Positions 1 to 7,495 of a stretch of DNA of 64,000 nucleotides are shown piece by piece. Under the pieces are notes generated by a model. That model was given only the letters and a program-made list of their open reading frames with translations, was not told the DNA's origin and did no database searches. Numbering within the stretch: position 1 is the first letter of the stretch; each line of letters begins with the position of its first letter. Origin of the DNA: Shewanella seohaensis (GTDB lineage Bacteria > Pseudomonadota > Gammaproteobacteria > Enterobacterales > Shewanellaceae); contig NZ_CP104900.1 in NCBI RefSeq assembly GCF_025449215.1, positions 2,356,001-2,420,000 on the forward strand, read 5' to 3'. The position numbers and the translations under genes were made by a program.

Positions 1-73
1 TTTGGCATCGGATTCAGCGGCTTACATTACAGGGGAAACTCTGCATGTAAACGGCGGCATGTACATGGTTTAA
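1..73 (+). CDS. fabG: 3-oxoacyl-ACP reductase FabG, C-terminal end (partial)
   Basis: Only the last 23 codons and the TAA stop are in the window, reading in frame from base 2. The visible tail (SAAYITGETLHVNGGMYMV) is the typical C-terminus of short-chain dehydrogenases of the FabG type, where ITG..LHVNGG lies near the end of the Rossmann fold. FabG reduces 3-oxoacyl-ACP with NADPH in fatty acid elongation. Its place just before acpP and fabF matches the usual fabD-fabG-acpP-fabF cluster, which supports the assignment despite the short fragment. Confidence 0.85.
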   Translation, partial: LASDSAAYITGETLHVNGGMYMV

Positions 74-133
74 GGGCGGATGGCAGGGATACTGTCGCAA
101 CTGAGTAGTGATCTGTATCAATTGGTCGCTAAA

Positions 134-154
134 TTTCGTGGTTAGACCACGAAA
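134..154 (+). promoter_or_regulatory. perfect 9-bp inverted repeat between fabG and acpP
   Basis: TTTCGTGGT and ACCACGAAA flank a three-base loop (TAG). No T-run follows, so this is not a normal intrinsic terminator. It could be an operator, an attenuator or an mRNA processing/stability hairpin that lets acpP be expressed differently from fabG. Function not established. Confidence 0.5.
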
Positions 155-236
155 ACTAAGCTTGCATTGTGTGCCAAATCTAATAAACTACTCGCAATCT
201 TACGCAAGTGCGTAATTTGAATAGGAAAGAAAACTA

Positions 237-470
237 ATGAGCAACATCGAAGAACGTGTAAAGAAAATCATTATCGAGCAACTGGGCGTTAAAGAAGAAG
301 ACGTAAAACCAGCAGCATCTTTCGTTGACGACCTAGGTGCAGATTCTCTGGACACCGTTGAGTTGGTAATGGCTCTAGAAGAAGAGTTTGACACTGAGAT
401 CCCTGATGAAGAAGCTGAAAAGATCACTACTGTTCAAGCAGCGATCGATTACGTTTCTAAGAATCAGTAA
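237..470 (+). CDS. acpP: acyl carrier protein
   Basis: 77-residue acidic protein, the normal length for ACP. It carries the growing acyl chain on a 4'-phosphopantetheine arm in the cytoplasm. The attachment serine lies in the GADSLD motif (Ser37 counting Met1; Ser36 in mature numbering). The ATG is preceded by an AGGAAAG ribosome site at about 8 bases. It sits between fabG and fabF and is followed by a strong intrinsic terminator, so acpP can be expressed at a high level independently of fabF. Confidence 0.98.
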   Translation: MSNIEERVKKIIIEQLGVKEEDVKPAASFVDDLGADSLDTVELVMALEEEFDTEIPDEEAEKITTVQAAIDYVSKNQ

Positions 471-486
471 TACTGAATTCTAGAGA

Positions 487-516
487 ACAGGCGGCAATTA
501 TGCCGCCTGTTTTTGT
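487..516 (+). terminator. intrinsic terminator after acpP
   Basis: A 10-bp stem (ACAGGCGGCA / TGCCGCCTGT) with a four-base loop, followed by TTTTTG. Confidence 0.9.
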
Positions 517-677
517 TTTAGCCCCGCCTCATTCTGCAATAGTGCCATTCAATCGTCTCTGGAACCTGTGCTGCATTTGTCCATGAGATGCTCGCCGCAG
601 ATTGGCGAAGACTCTTTATGATAGAAACACCATTATCTGTCATAACCTTATCTATTTAGCATTAAAAGGTGACTGCC

Positions 678-1916
678 GTGTCTAAACGTCGTGTAGTGGT
701 AACCGGTTTAGGGTTAGTAACTCCCGTGGGTAATACTGTCGATACTACTTGGAAGGCGCTGCTTTCGGGTAAGAGTGGTATCGCACCAATAACCAAATTT
801 GATGCCAGCGAATTCACCACTCGTTTTAGCGGTTCAGTCAAAGATTTTGATGTTGAGCAGTACCTACCTAAGAAAGAGGCCCGTAAGATGGATCTCTTTA
901 TTCAATACGGTATGGCGGCTGGCATCCAAGCTATCCAAGACTCGGGTCTGGATATGAGCAAAGAAAACCCAGGCCGCGTCGGTACCGCTATCGGTGCGGG
1001 CATGGGCGGTATGTGGCTGATTGAACAAAACCACAGCGCGCTATTAAGCGGTGGCCCTCGTAAAATTTCGCCTTTCTTCGTGCCAAGCACCATTATCAAC
1101 ATGATTGCCGGCCATTTATCGATTATGTACGGTATGACAGGTCCTAACTTTGCCGTCACGACCGCTTGTACTACTGGTGTGCACAACATCGGTTTTGCGG
1201 CGCGCACTATCGCCTATGGCGATGCTGACGTGATGGTTGCCGGTGGCGCTGAAGATGTGACTTGTCCATTAGGCGTTGGTGGTTTTGGCGCGGCCAAAGC
1301 CCTATCAACCCGTAATGATGACCCAACGGCGGCTAGCCGTCCGTGGGACAAAGACCGTGATGGTTTCGTCATCGGTGATGGCGCGGGTGTGATGGTGATG
1401 GAAGAATACGAACATGCTAAAGCGCGCGGTGCGACCATTTATGGCGAACTCGTTGGCTTTGGTATGAGCGGTGATGCGTTCCACATGACATCGCCTCCAA
1501 GCGATGGTGCGGGCGCTGCGGCGGCTATGGTTAATGCGGTGAATGATGCCAAGCTGCCATTTGAAAAAATTGGTTATATCAATGCGCACGGTACTTCAAC
1601 ACCTGCGGGCGATAAAGCCGAAGCGGCAGCGGTGAAATCTGTATTTGGCGACCACGCTTATAATCTGCTAGTTAGTTCGACTAAGTCTATGACGGGTCAC
1701 TTGCTGGGCGCTGCGGGTGCGGTTGAAGCGATTTTCACTTTGCTTGCGCTGCGCGATCAAGCCGTACCGCCGACCATCAACCTCGATAATCCAGACGAAG
1801 GTTGTGATTTAGACTTCGTGGCACACACTGCCCGCGATGTGAAGTTAGATTACGCCCTGTGTAACTCCTTCGGTTTCGGTGGCACTAACGGTTCATTGCT
1901 GTTTAAGAAAGTCTAA
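678..1916 (+). CDS. fabF: 3-oxoacyl-ACP synthase II (KAS II)
   Basis: 412-residue condensing enzyme that extends acyl-ACP with malonyl-ACP. The active-site cysteine is in the motif [12 protein letters not shown] (around residue 163), and the two catalytic histidines are in [11 protein letters not shown] and [11 protein letters not shown] chose the GTG at 678 ([10 protein letters not shown]...) over the in-frame GTG at 669, because it gives the usual family length (E. coli FabF is 413 residues) and leaves AAGGTG as the ribosome site about seven bases upstream. It lies about 200 bp after acpP, beyond the acpP terminator, so it probably has its own promoter in that gap. Confidence 0.97.
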   Translation: MSKRRVVVTGLGLVTPVGNTVDTTWKALLSGKSGIAPITKFDASEFTTRFSGSVKDFDVEQYLPKKEARKMDLFIQYGMAAGIQAIQDSGLDMSKENPGRVGTAIGAGMGGMWLIEQNHSALLSGGPRKISPFFVPSTIINMIAGHLSIMYGMTGPNFAVTTACTTGVHNIGFAARTIAYGDADVMVAGGAEDVTCPLGVGGFGAAKALSTRNDDPTAASRPWDKDRDGFVIGDGAGVMVMEEYEHAKARGATIYGELVGFGMSGDAFHMTSPPSDGAGAAAAMVNAVNDAKLPFEKIGYINAHGTSTPAGDKAEAAAVKSVFGDHAYNLLVSSTKSMTGHLLGAAGAVEAIFTLLALRDQAVPPTINLDNPDEGCDLDFVAHTARDVKLDYALCNSFGFGGTNGSLLFKKV

Positions 1917-1933
1917 ATAGCGATAAGCTCGAT

Positions 1934-1961
1934 AAAAAATGCGCCTATGGGCGCATTTTTT
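1934..1961 (+). terminator. intrinsic terminator after fabF
   Basis: The hairpin AATGCGCC TATG GGCGCATT is flanked by A-run and T-run and lies just downstream of the fabF stop. Confidence 0.88.
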
Positions 1962-2093
1962 ATGCTCGAATTGTGCCGAATATCACTTTCTAACATGCTG
2001 ATATCCTAAGGGTTAACCTTTGTTCATCCTACTTGTTTAATCTTACTTGGCGCCGATAATGACAGGCATACTCCGTCTAAAAGGAAGCTTGTC

Positions 2094-2462
2094 ATGCTAA
2101 ACCCTCTGGTGATCCCGCTTGTGCCTATCGTTGGGGCGGTAACTGCTAATTTAACCGAATTAATTCGTGGTGAATCTAAAGCTTGGCATCCTAATATGGA
2201 TATCGGCATGAAGACCTTCACCTTTGCGATTGCAGCATATGTGCTGGTGTGGTTCGCCTTATTGGTGACTGCCATCAGCGTCGGTGGTAACAACCATTTA
2301 TCGTCTGGATTTGAAGTGATTGGGCTGTTTCTATTTGGACTAGGGCTTTATACCTTTGGTAAAGGGACTCGCTTTGTTAGCCGCCAATTACAGCTGTGGT
2401 TGTATCGCTTAGCGTTGCCGGGATTATTACTCTCCTGTGGGCTGATAAGCTACTTTGGCTAA
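2094..2462 (+). CDS. hypothetical inner-membrane protein
   Basis: 122 residues with no family I can name. The ATG has a good ribosome site (AGGAAG, 8-9 bases upstream). The N-terminal part (residues 1-25) is mildly hydrophobic, followed by a short polar stretch (RGESKAWHPNMD). Three hydrophobic segments then follow, at about 42-62, 75-93 and 103-121, so it probably has three or four membrane passes. It stands alone between fabF and the thioesterase, both on the same strand, with independent termination upstream. Function unknown. Confidence 0.75.
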   Translation: MLNPLVIPLVPIVGAVTANLTELIRGESKAWHPNMDIGMKTFTFAIAAYVLVWFALLVTAISVGGNNHLSSGFEVIGLFLFGLGLYTFGKGTRFVSRQLQLWLYRLALPGLLLSCGLISYFG

Positions 2463-2578
2463 ATCGGTTATCTTCGCCAAGACAATCGCAATTATCTTTA
2501 CGCTATTGACCATTTCTATCGTAAACTCAACTTATTGCAAAATCATTGAGCCACAGAGGCTGAATAAGTTGAGGTTAT

Positions 2579-3056
2579 ATGGCTGGTATCGATAGACAAA
2601 TTACCCTGAGATTTTTGTCTGAGCCTGCGGATGTGAATTTTGGTGGTAAGGTTCACGGTGGCGCTGTGATGAAATGGATTGACCTTGCGGCCTATGCCTG
2701 CGCTGCGGGTTGGAGTGGTAAATATTGCATTACCGCCTATGCGGGGGATCCGCTTTGTTCAACCGATCCTCGTGGGCAATATTGTCGAAGTCAGCGCTAA
2801 GGTGATTTATACCGGCAAGACCTCGATGCATATCGGTATTGATGTGCGGGCAGGGGATCCTAAGGTCTCTGAGCGCCATCTCACGACTCATTGTATCGTT
2901 ATCATGGTTGCCGTGGATGAAAACGGACAACCGACACCCGTGCCTGAATGGGTGCCACAGACTGAGCATGATATTCATCTGCGTGATTCTGCGCTGCGCT
3001 TAATGGAAATGCGCAAGAAAATTGGCGCCGAAATGGAAGCCCACGTGCAAAAGTGA
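2579..3056 (+). CDS. YciA-like hotdog acyl-CoA thioesterase, frameshifted in this sequence
   Basis: The reading frame starts at ATG 2579 (MAGIDRQITLRFLSEP). It is broken at the G-run 2743-2747 and continues in another frame to the TGA at 3054-3056. Joining the frames gives ITAYAGGIRFVQPILVGNIV, matching the core of YciA-type acyl-CoA hydrolases, with the substrate-site region GGKVHGGAVMKWID upstream. Seven Gs (gcg ggg ggg atc) are expected where five are present, so two bases seem to be missing. The repaired protein is about 159 residues, normal for the family. These enzymes hydrolyse acyl-CoA thioesters in the cytoplasm as a single-hotdog oligomer. I think the gene is intact in the organism and the sequence is wrong here. 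Confidence 0.85.
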
Positions 3057-3075
3057 TTTTGGCTCGTGATAAAAA

Positions 3076-3104
3076 GCAAAGGCGCCAGTGTGCGCCTTTG
3101 TTGT
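3076..3104 (+). terminator. intrinsic terminator after the thioesterase
   Basis: A 9-bp stem CAAAGGCGC / GCGCCTTTG with a short loop, followed by a broken T-run (TTGTTT). Confidence 0.75.
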
Positions 3105-3399
3105 TTCTGTCGAACACTGCGTTTGCTGCCGAGGGCATTTTTACTCTGACGCTTGCCTAAGCGAGTGCTACACTGCGCGCCAGCGTTTTTTGCTACGGAT
3201 TGACCCTTTAAGTTGAAACACTTGCTCGCATTTTTTTAGTTTAGGTCGGGTCTTTCTCGGAGTAACATAAGCGCGCGTTCTGCGTGTCGTTAGTCCATTG
3301 TTATCAACTCAGTGTTGTCAATTGGGCGATGTTAATGAACGCAGTACAAATGTGTGGTGTAAAACGTTTCACCTTGTTTATCAATCAAAGGAATTCCTC

Positions 3400-4275
3400 A
3401 TGGCAAAAGTCGCATTTATTGGTTTAGGCGTAATGGGTTACCCCATGGCAAGACACTTACTCAACAAGGGCCATGAGGTTACTGTGTATAACCGCACTTT
3501 TGCCAAGGCACAAACCTGGGTCGAGAACTACGGTGGTCGTTGCTGCCCAACGCCTAAAGAAGCGGCTATTGGCCAAGATATTGTTTTTACCTGCGTAGGC
3601 AACGATAACGACTTGCGTGAAGTGGTATTAGGCAATGATGGCGTGATCCATGGTATGGCGCCAGGCACAGTATTAGTTGACCATACGACGGCATCTGCCG
3701 ATGTGGCCCGTGAATTACATAAAGTGCTGGCCGAAAAAGGCGTCGATTTTCTCGATGCGCCAGTATCGGGTGGCCAAGCTGGCGCCGAAAATGGCGTACT
3801 GACCGTGATGGTCGGTGGCGATCAAGCCGTATTCGAGCGTGTTAAGCCCCTTATCGAAGCGTTTGCGCGCTGCGCAGAGCGTTTAGGTGAGGTTGGTGCA
3901 GGCCAGCTCACTAAGATGGTCAACCAAATTTGTATCGCAGGTGTGGTTCAAGGCCTTGCCGAAGCACTGCAATTTGCCCGTAAGGCTGGTCTTGACGGTG
4001 AAAAAGTGGTTGAGGTGATCAGTAAAGGCGCGGCGCAAAGCTGGCAGATGGAAAATCGCTACAAAACCATGTGGGGCCAAAGCTATGATTTTGGTTTTGC
4101 CGTCGATTGGATGCGTAAGGATTTGGGCATTGCCCTAGAAGAAGCTCGCCGCAATGGTTCGCACTTACCCTTAACCGCGCTTGTGGATCAGTTTTATTCT
4201 GAAGTTCAAGCCATGGGCGGTAATCGTTGGGACACCTCAAGCTTGTTAGCGCGTTTTGAGAAAAACACTAAGTAG
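3400..4275 (+). CDS. NAD(P)-dependent beta-hydroxyacid dehydrogenase (3-hydroxyisobutyrate / tartronate semialdehyde reductase family)
   Basis: 291 residues. The Rossmann nucleotide motif GLGVMGYPMARHL is at residues 7-19, followed by the substrate-binding motif DAPVSGG and the catalytic-lysine region GQLTKMVNQICIAG. The C-terminal all-alpha domain is complete. I chose ATG 3400 (MAKVAFIGLGVMGYP), preceded by AAAGGAATT, rather than the longer frame starting at 3298. The family oxidises or reduces small beta-hydroxyacids (GarR/GlxR, MmsB, and glyoxylate or succinic semialdehyde reductases). The sequence does not decide the substrate. It is monocistronic, with a terminator downstream. Confidence 0.9.
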   Translation: MAKVAFIGLGVMGYPMARHLLNKGHEVTVYNRTFAKAQTWVENYGGRCCPTPKEAAIGQDIVFTCVGNDNDLREVVLGNDGVIHGMAPGTVLVDHTTASADVARELHKVLAEKGVDFLDAPVSGGQAGAENGVLTVMVGGDQAVFERVKPLIEAFARCAERLGEVGAGQLTKMVNQICIAGVVQGLAEALQFARKAGLDGEKVVEVISKGAAQSWQMENRYKTMWGQSYDFGFAVDWMRKDLGIALEEARRNGSHLPLTALVDQFYSEVQAMGGNRWDTSSLLARFEKNTK

Positions 4276-4316
4276 GTTGTTGCCTAATAGATGACCATCA
4301 TAAATTTGATGGCATC

Positions 4317-4344
4317 AAAAAGCCCAGTCATGCACTGGGCTTTT
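4317..4344 (+). terminator. intrinsic terminator after the hydroxyacid dehydrogenase
   Basis: The hairpin AAAAGCCCAGT CATGC ACTGGGCTTTT lies between this gene and the convergent mutarotase, so it can serve both strands. Confidence 0.9.
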
Positions 4345-4368
4345 GCATTGATGGGGGATAAAGACCGA

Positions 4369-5217
4369 TTAGTCTACCCAGCGAATATGGGTGACTAAAC
4401 TGTGACTCTCGCCGGGAGCCAGCGTTAATTTATCTTCAAGCACATTGGCGGCTTCAAGACACACCATGGTCAGATAATCATCGTCATTAAAGCGGGCAAG
4501 GCGAGTCGATTTTTCAATCCAAGGGTTCCACAGCACGGCCGAGTGGCTATTTTCGCGGCTCACTTCAATCACGCCTTGGGGCGTATGTAAGTGTTGAACT
4601 GGACCTAGCTTGGTATAAACGCGGTCGGTTTCGCGGTCAAATAGCACATCATCTGTCGTTTGCGGATAAGGCCCTTCGGCAAACTCAATATATTGAGCGC
4701 CACTAAAACCAGTGGCTTTAAGCTGGTGAATATCTTCAATCGGAAAATAGCTGTGTAGTGCTTGGGTAAGCGTTACGGGCACATCGCCAAGGTTAGTGTT
4801 AACTAAGCTGATACTTAGGGTTTCACCTAAGGTAAAGAGTACGTTGACTTGGGTATGGTGCGGCCAAAAGACCTTGTCTTCTTCGCTGATCGTTAAACTG
4901 AAACGCAAATCCACCAGTTGATTCCGCATCTCAACCGACTCGAGTGTCCAAATACGGGTGCGGGCAAACCCATGTTGTGGAAAATTAGCTTGATTGCTCA
5001 TGCCAAACCAAGGCCAGCAGACGGGTACACCGCCACGGATCCCATTACCGGGTTGATAGTCATCCGCCGAAGACACCCATAACAAGGGCGGCTTACCTAC
5101 GGGTTGAAAATGGTCGATTTGCGCGCCCTGTAAAAAAATCCTTGCTTGGCATAACGCAGTGTTTACTTCGACATAATCGAGTCCGTTTGCGTGTTTTTTG
5201 GTGGTAACAGAACCCAT
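4369..5217 (-). CDS. D-hexose-6-phosphate mutarotase (YeaD family)
   Basis: 282 residues of the aldose 1-epimerase superfamily. It interconverts alpha and beta anomers of hexose 6-phosphates in the cytoplasm. Recognised by GIRGGVPVCWPWFG and HGFARTRIW in the N-terminal half, the likely catalytic histidine in ALHSYF, and the glutamate region CLEAANV near the C-terminus. Start at MGSVTTKKHANG (ATG 5215-5217), which has TGAGGA about ten bases upstream; the longer frame to 5262 lacks such a site. It is divergent from the acyl-CoA dehydrogenase. Confidence 0.9.
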   Translation of the reverse strand: MGSVTTKKHANGLDYVEVNTALCQARIFLQGAQIDHFQPVGKPPLLWVSSADDYQPGNGIRGGVPVCWPWFGMSNQANFPQHGFARTRIWTLESVEMRNQLVDLRFSLTISEEDKVFWPHHTQVNVLFTLGETLSISLVNTNLGDVPVTLTQALHSYFPIEDIHQLKATGFSGAQYIEFAEGPYPQTTDDVLFDRETDRVYTKLGPVQHLHTPQGVIEVSRENSHSAVLWNPWIEKSTRLARFNDDDYLTMVCLEAANVLEDKLTLAPGESHSLVTHIRWVD

Positions 5218-5392
5218 AGTAACAATATCCTCAACCTGATGACGTATCAGCAATACAGACACTTAGCTTACAAACTTTTGCACTTGAGCATAAGCCTTTG
5301 TTGCGATCAATTTACGGTTTCGCTGTTCGATTGTGTAAACAAAAGTCACTGCACAGAGTCTCAGATGCTTCCTTTTTCAACAGATTTAGCTA

Positions 5393-5409
5393 AAGTGGTC
5401 AGAGCACTT
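5393..5409. promoter_or_regulatory. FadR-like operator before the acyl-CoA dehydrogenase
   Basis: AAGTGGTCAGAGCACTT is a near-perfect 17-bp palindrome. It matches the TGGTCNGACCA core of the FadR consensus at all but one position. It lies 35 bases before the ATG of a fatty-acid beta-oxidation gene, a normal place for a FadR repressor site. Binding is inferred, not shown. Confidence 0.55.
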
Positions 5410-5444
5410 AGTCCATTGCCATAAAACAAGAAAGGGAAGCGATT

Positions 5445-7235
5445 ATGCCAGTCTATCAAGCACCACTGCGTGACTATCAATTTATCCTCGATGAAATGTT
5501 GCATATTTATCAGCAAGATGCTCTTAAAGGCTTCGATGAAATCGACCCTGATCTGGTCGATGCCATCCTGCAAGGTATGGCGGATTTTAGTACTGAGGTG
5601 ATGTTGCCGTTAAATAGCGTGGGGGATGTGCAGGGCTGCAAACTCGTGGATGGCAAAGTGGTTACCCCAGAAGGTTTTGCCGACGCCTATCAGCAGTTTG
5701 TCGACAATGGCTGGCCGACACTGACTTGCGATCCCGCCTATGGTGGTCAAGGACTGCCCGAAGTGGTCGGGATTTTTGCGACCGAGATGCAAACCTCGAC
5801 CAACATGGCCTTTGCCATGTATCCCGGCCTTACCCATGGCGCCTATTCGGCCATTCATGCCCACGGCAGTGAGGCACTTAAACAGAAATATTTAGCCAAA
5901 TTAGTGAGTGGTGAATGGACTGGCACCATGAACCTCACCGAATCCCATGCCGGAACCGATTTAGCGCTATTGCGCACTAAGGCCGTTCCCGCGGCGGACG
6001 GCTACTTTGCCATCACTGGGGAGAAAATTTTTATTTCCTCGGGCGACCATCAATTTACCGATAACATAGTGCATCTGGTACTCGCCCGCTTACCCGACGC
6101 GCCCGAAGGTGTGAAGGGGATTTCACTGTTTGCCGTGCCCAAAGTGTTAGTGAATAGTGATGGCAGTTTAGGTGAGGCGAACAGCCTCTATGCTAGCGGT
6201 CTTGAGCACAAAATGGGGATCCACGGCAACTCAACCTGCGTGATGGTATTTGAGGGGGCACTCGGTGAGTTAGTCGGCGAACCCCACCAAGGGCTGCGCG
6301 CTATGTTTACCATGATGAACCAAGCACGCTTAGGTGTTGGGATGCAGGGGTTAGGCGTGTCCGAAATCGCCTATCAAAATGCCTTAGCCTATGCCAAGGA
6401 CAGATTGCAGAGCCGCGCCATTAGTGGGGCTAAGGCGCCCGAAAAAGCCGCCGATCCGATTTTGGTTCACGGTGATGTGCGCCGAATGTTGTTATCGCAA
6501 AAAGCCTTTAACGAAGGTGCCCGTGCACTCGTTGGCCAGCAGGCTCTGTGGCTCGATGAGGCTGAGCGCCATAGCGATCCTGCCAAGGCGAAAGTGGCTG
6601 CCCAGTTAGCGGCCTTATTTACCCCAGTGGTGAAAGGCTTTATCACTAATCGTGGCTTTAATGCCTGTGTGGATGCCCAGCAAGTGTTTGGCGGTCATGG
6701 CTATATCCACGAGTGGGGAATGGAGCAGTTTGTGCGTGATAGCCGCATCGCTTTGATTTATGAAGGCACGAATGGCATTCAGGCGCTCGATTTAGTTGGG
6801 CGTAAGCTGCTGAGCGATCGCGGCGCTGCCATGCAGCAATGGTCAGCGCTAGTGACTGAGTTTATTCAATCACAGGGCAAAGATCCGCAAATGCAGCCCT
6901 ATGTGAGCGGGCTAATGGATTGCGCCACCGATTTACAAAAGGCGAGTGGTTATTTAGCGACCCATGCGGCGAGCAATCCCGACATTATCGGCGCGGCATC
7001 GATGGCGTATTTGGAGTTATTTGGCATTACCGCCCTCGCGTGGATGTGGGCGCGTATGGCTAAGATTGCCCTGACTGCGCTCGAAAATGGCACGCAAGAG
7101 ACCGACTTTTACCAGGCTAAACTGAAAACGGCGGACTTTTATATGGCGTATTGGGCCGTGCAAAGCCGCAGCCTGCGTAAACAGTTGGAGCAGGCGAGTG
7201 AGATGTTAACAACGCTCGATGACGCTATTTTTTAA
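5445..7235 (+). CDS. acyl-CoA dehydrogenase with extended C-terminal domain
   Basis: 596 residues, longer than the roughly 380-residue classical acyl-CoA dehydrogenases because of an extra C-terminal helical domain, as in the AcdB/DmdC-type branch. It carries out FAD-dependent alpha,beta-dehydrogenation of acyl-CoA. Visible features are the MNLTESHAGTDLALLRTKA FAD-binding loop, QVFGGHGYIHEWGMEQ, and RDSRIALIYEGTNGIQALDL, with the catalytic glutamate in YEGTNG. Start at ATG 5445 after AAGGGAAG. Expression is probably repressed by a FadR-type regulator (site at 5393-5409). A strong terminator follows, so it is monocistronic. The in vivo chain length, or a role in thioether (DMSP) degradation, cannot be read from the sequence. 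Confidence 0.92.
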   Translation: MPVYQAPLRDYQFILDEMLHIYQQDALKGFDEIDPDLVDAILQGMADFSTEVMLPLNSVGDVQGCKLVDGKVVTPEGFADAYQQFVDNGWPTLTCDPAYGGQGLPEVVGIFATEMQTSTNMAFAMYPGLTHGAYSAIHAHGSEALKQKYLAKLVSGEWTGTMNLTESHAGTDLALLRTKAVPAADGYFAITGEKIFISSGDHQFTDNIVHLVLARLPDAPEGVKGISLFAVPKVLVNSDGSLGEANSLYASGLEHKMGIHGNSTCVMVFEGALGELVGEPHQGLRAMFTMMNQARLGVGMQGLGVSEIAYQNALAYAKDRLQSRAISGAKAPEKAADPILVHGDVRRMLLSQKAFNEGARALVGQQALWLDEAERHSDPAKAKVAAQLAALFTPVVKGFITNRGFNACVDAQQVFGGHGYIHEWGMEQFVRDSRIALIYEGTNGIQALDLVGRKLLSDRGAAMQQWSALVTEFIQSQGKDPQMQPYVSGLMDCATDLQKASGYLATHAASNPDIIGAASMAYLELFGITALAWMWARMAKIALTALENGTQETDFYQAKLKTADFYMAYWAVQSRSLRKQLEQASEMLTTLDDAIF

Positions 7236-7273
7236 GTCTTTACATTCAAAGCGTTATAGCTAATAAAAACAGT

Positions 7274-7303
7274 AAAAAGCCAGCAGAGTGATGCTGGCTT
7301 TTT
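7274..7303 (+). terminator. intrinsic terminator after the acyl-CoA dehydrogenase
   Basis: A 12-bp stem AAAAAGCCAGCA / TGCTGGCTTTTT with a six-base loop. Confidence 0.9.
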
Positions 7304-7400
7304 GATGCTGGCGTTGGCCTAGATAAGAATTGCGCTCTTGCATTTGAGTGACTCGCCCATCTTTACAATTGTTACAAAACCCCGCCGATGTAAATTTAAA

Positions 7401-7415
7401 TGAGAATTATTGTCA
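7401..7415. promoter_or_regulatory. Fur box (7-1-7)
   Basis: TGAGAAT-T-ATTGTCA matches the 7-1-7 Fur inverted repeat (TGATAAT-A-ATTATCA) closely, with six of seven paired positions symmetric. It lies about 80 bases before a TonB-dependent siderophore receptor, so iron repression of that gene is expected. Confidence 0.75.
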
Positions 7416-7458
7416 TCTATGATTCAAACTTTATAATGACGCCAACTTAAGATGACAG

Positions 7459-7479
7459 GAGTAGACCACTGGTCTACTC
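7459..7479. promoter_or_regulatory. perfect 9-bp inverted repeat in the leader of the siderophore receptor
   Basis: GAGTAGACC and GGTCTACTC flank the loop ACT, ending immediately before the ribosome site (GAGGTTGGGGG). It lies between the Fur box and the start codon. It may be a leader hairpin controlling translation or a second operator with TAGACC half-sites. There is no T-run after it, so it is not a classical terminator. Confidence 0.55.
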
Positions 7480-7495
7480 GAGGTTGGGGGACTTT

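Noticed and set aside
902..1589. Minus-strand ORFs inside fabF
   Set aside because: They lie fully within a well-supported gene, lack ribosome sites and have no recognisable protein features.
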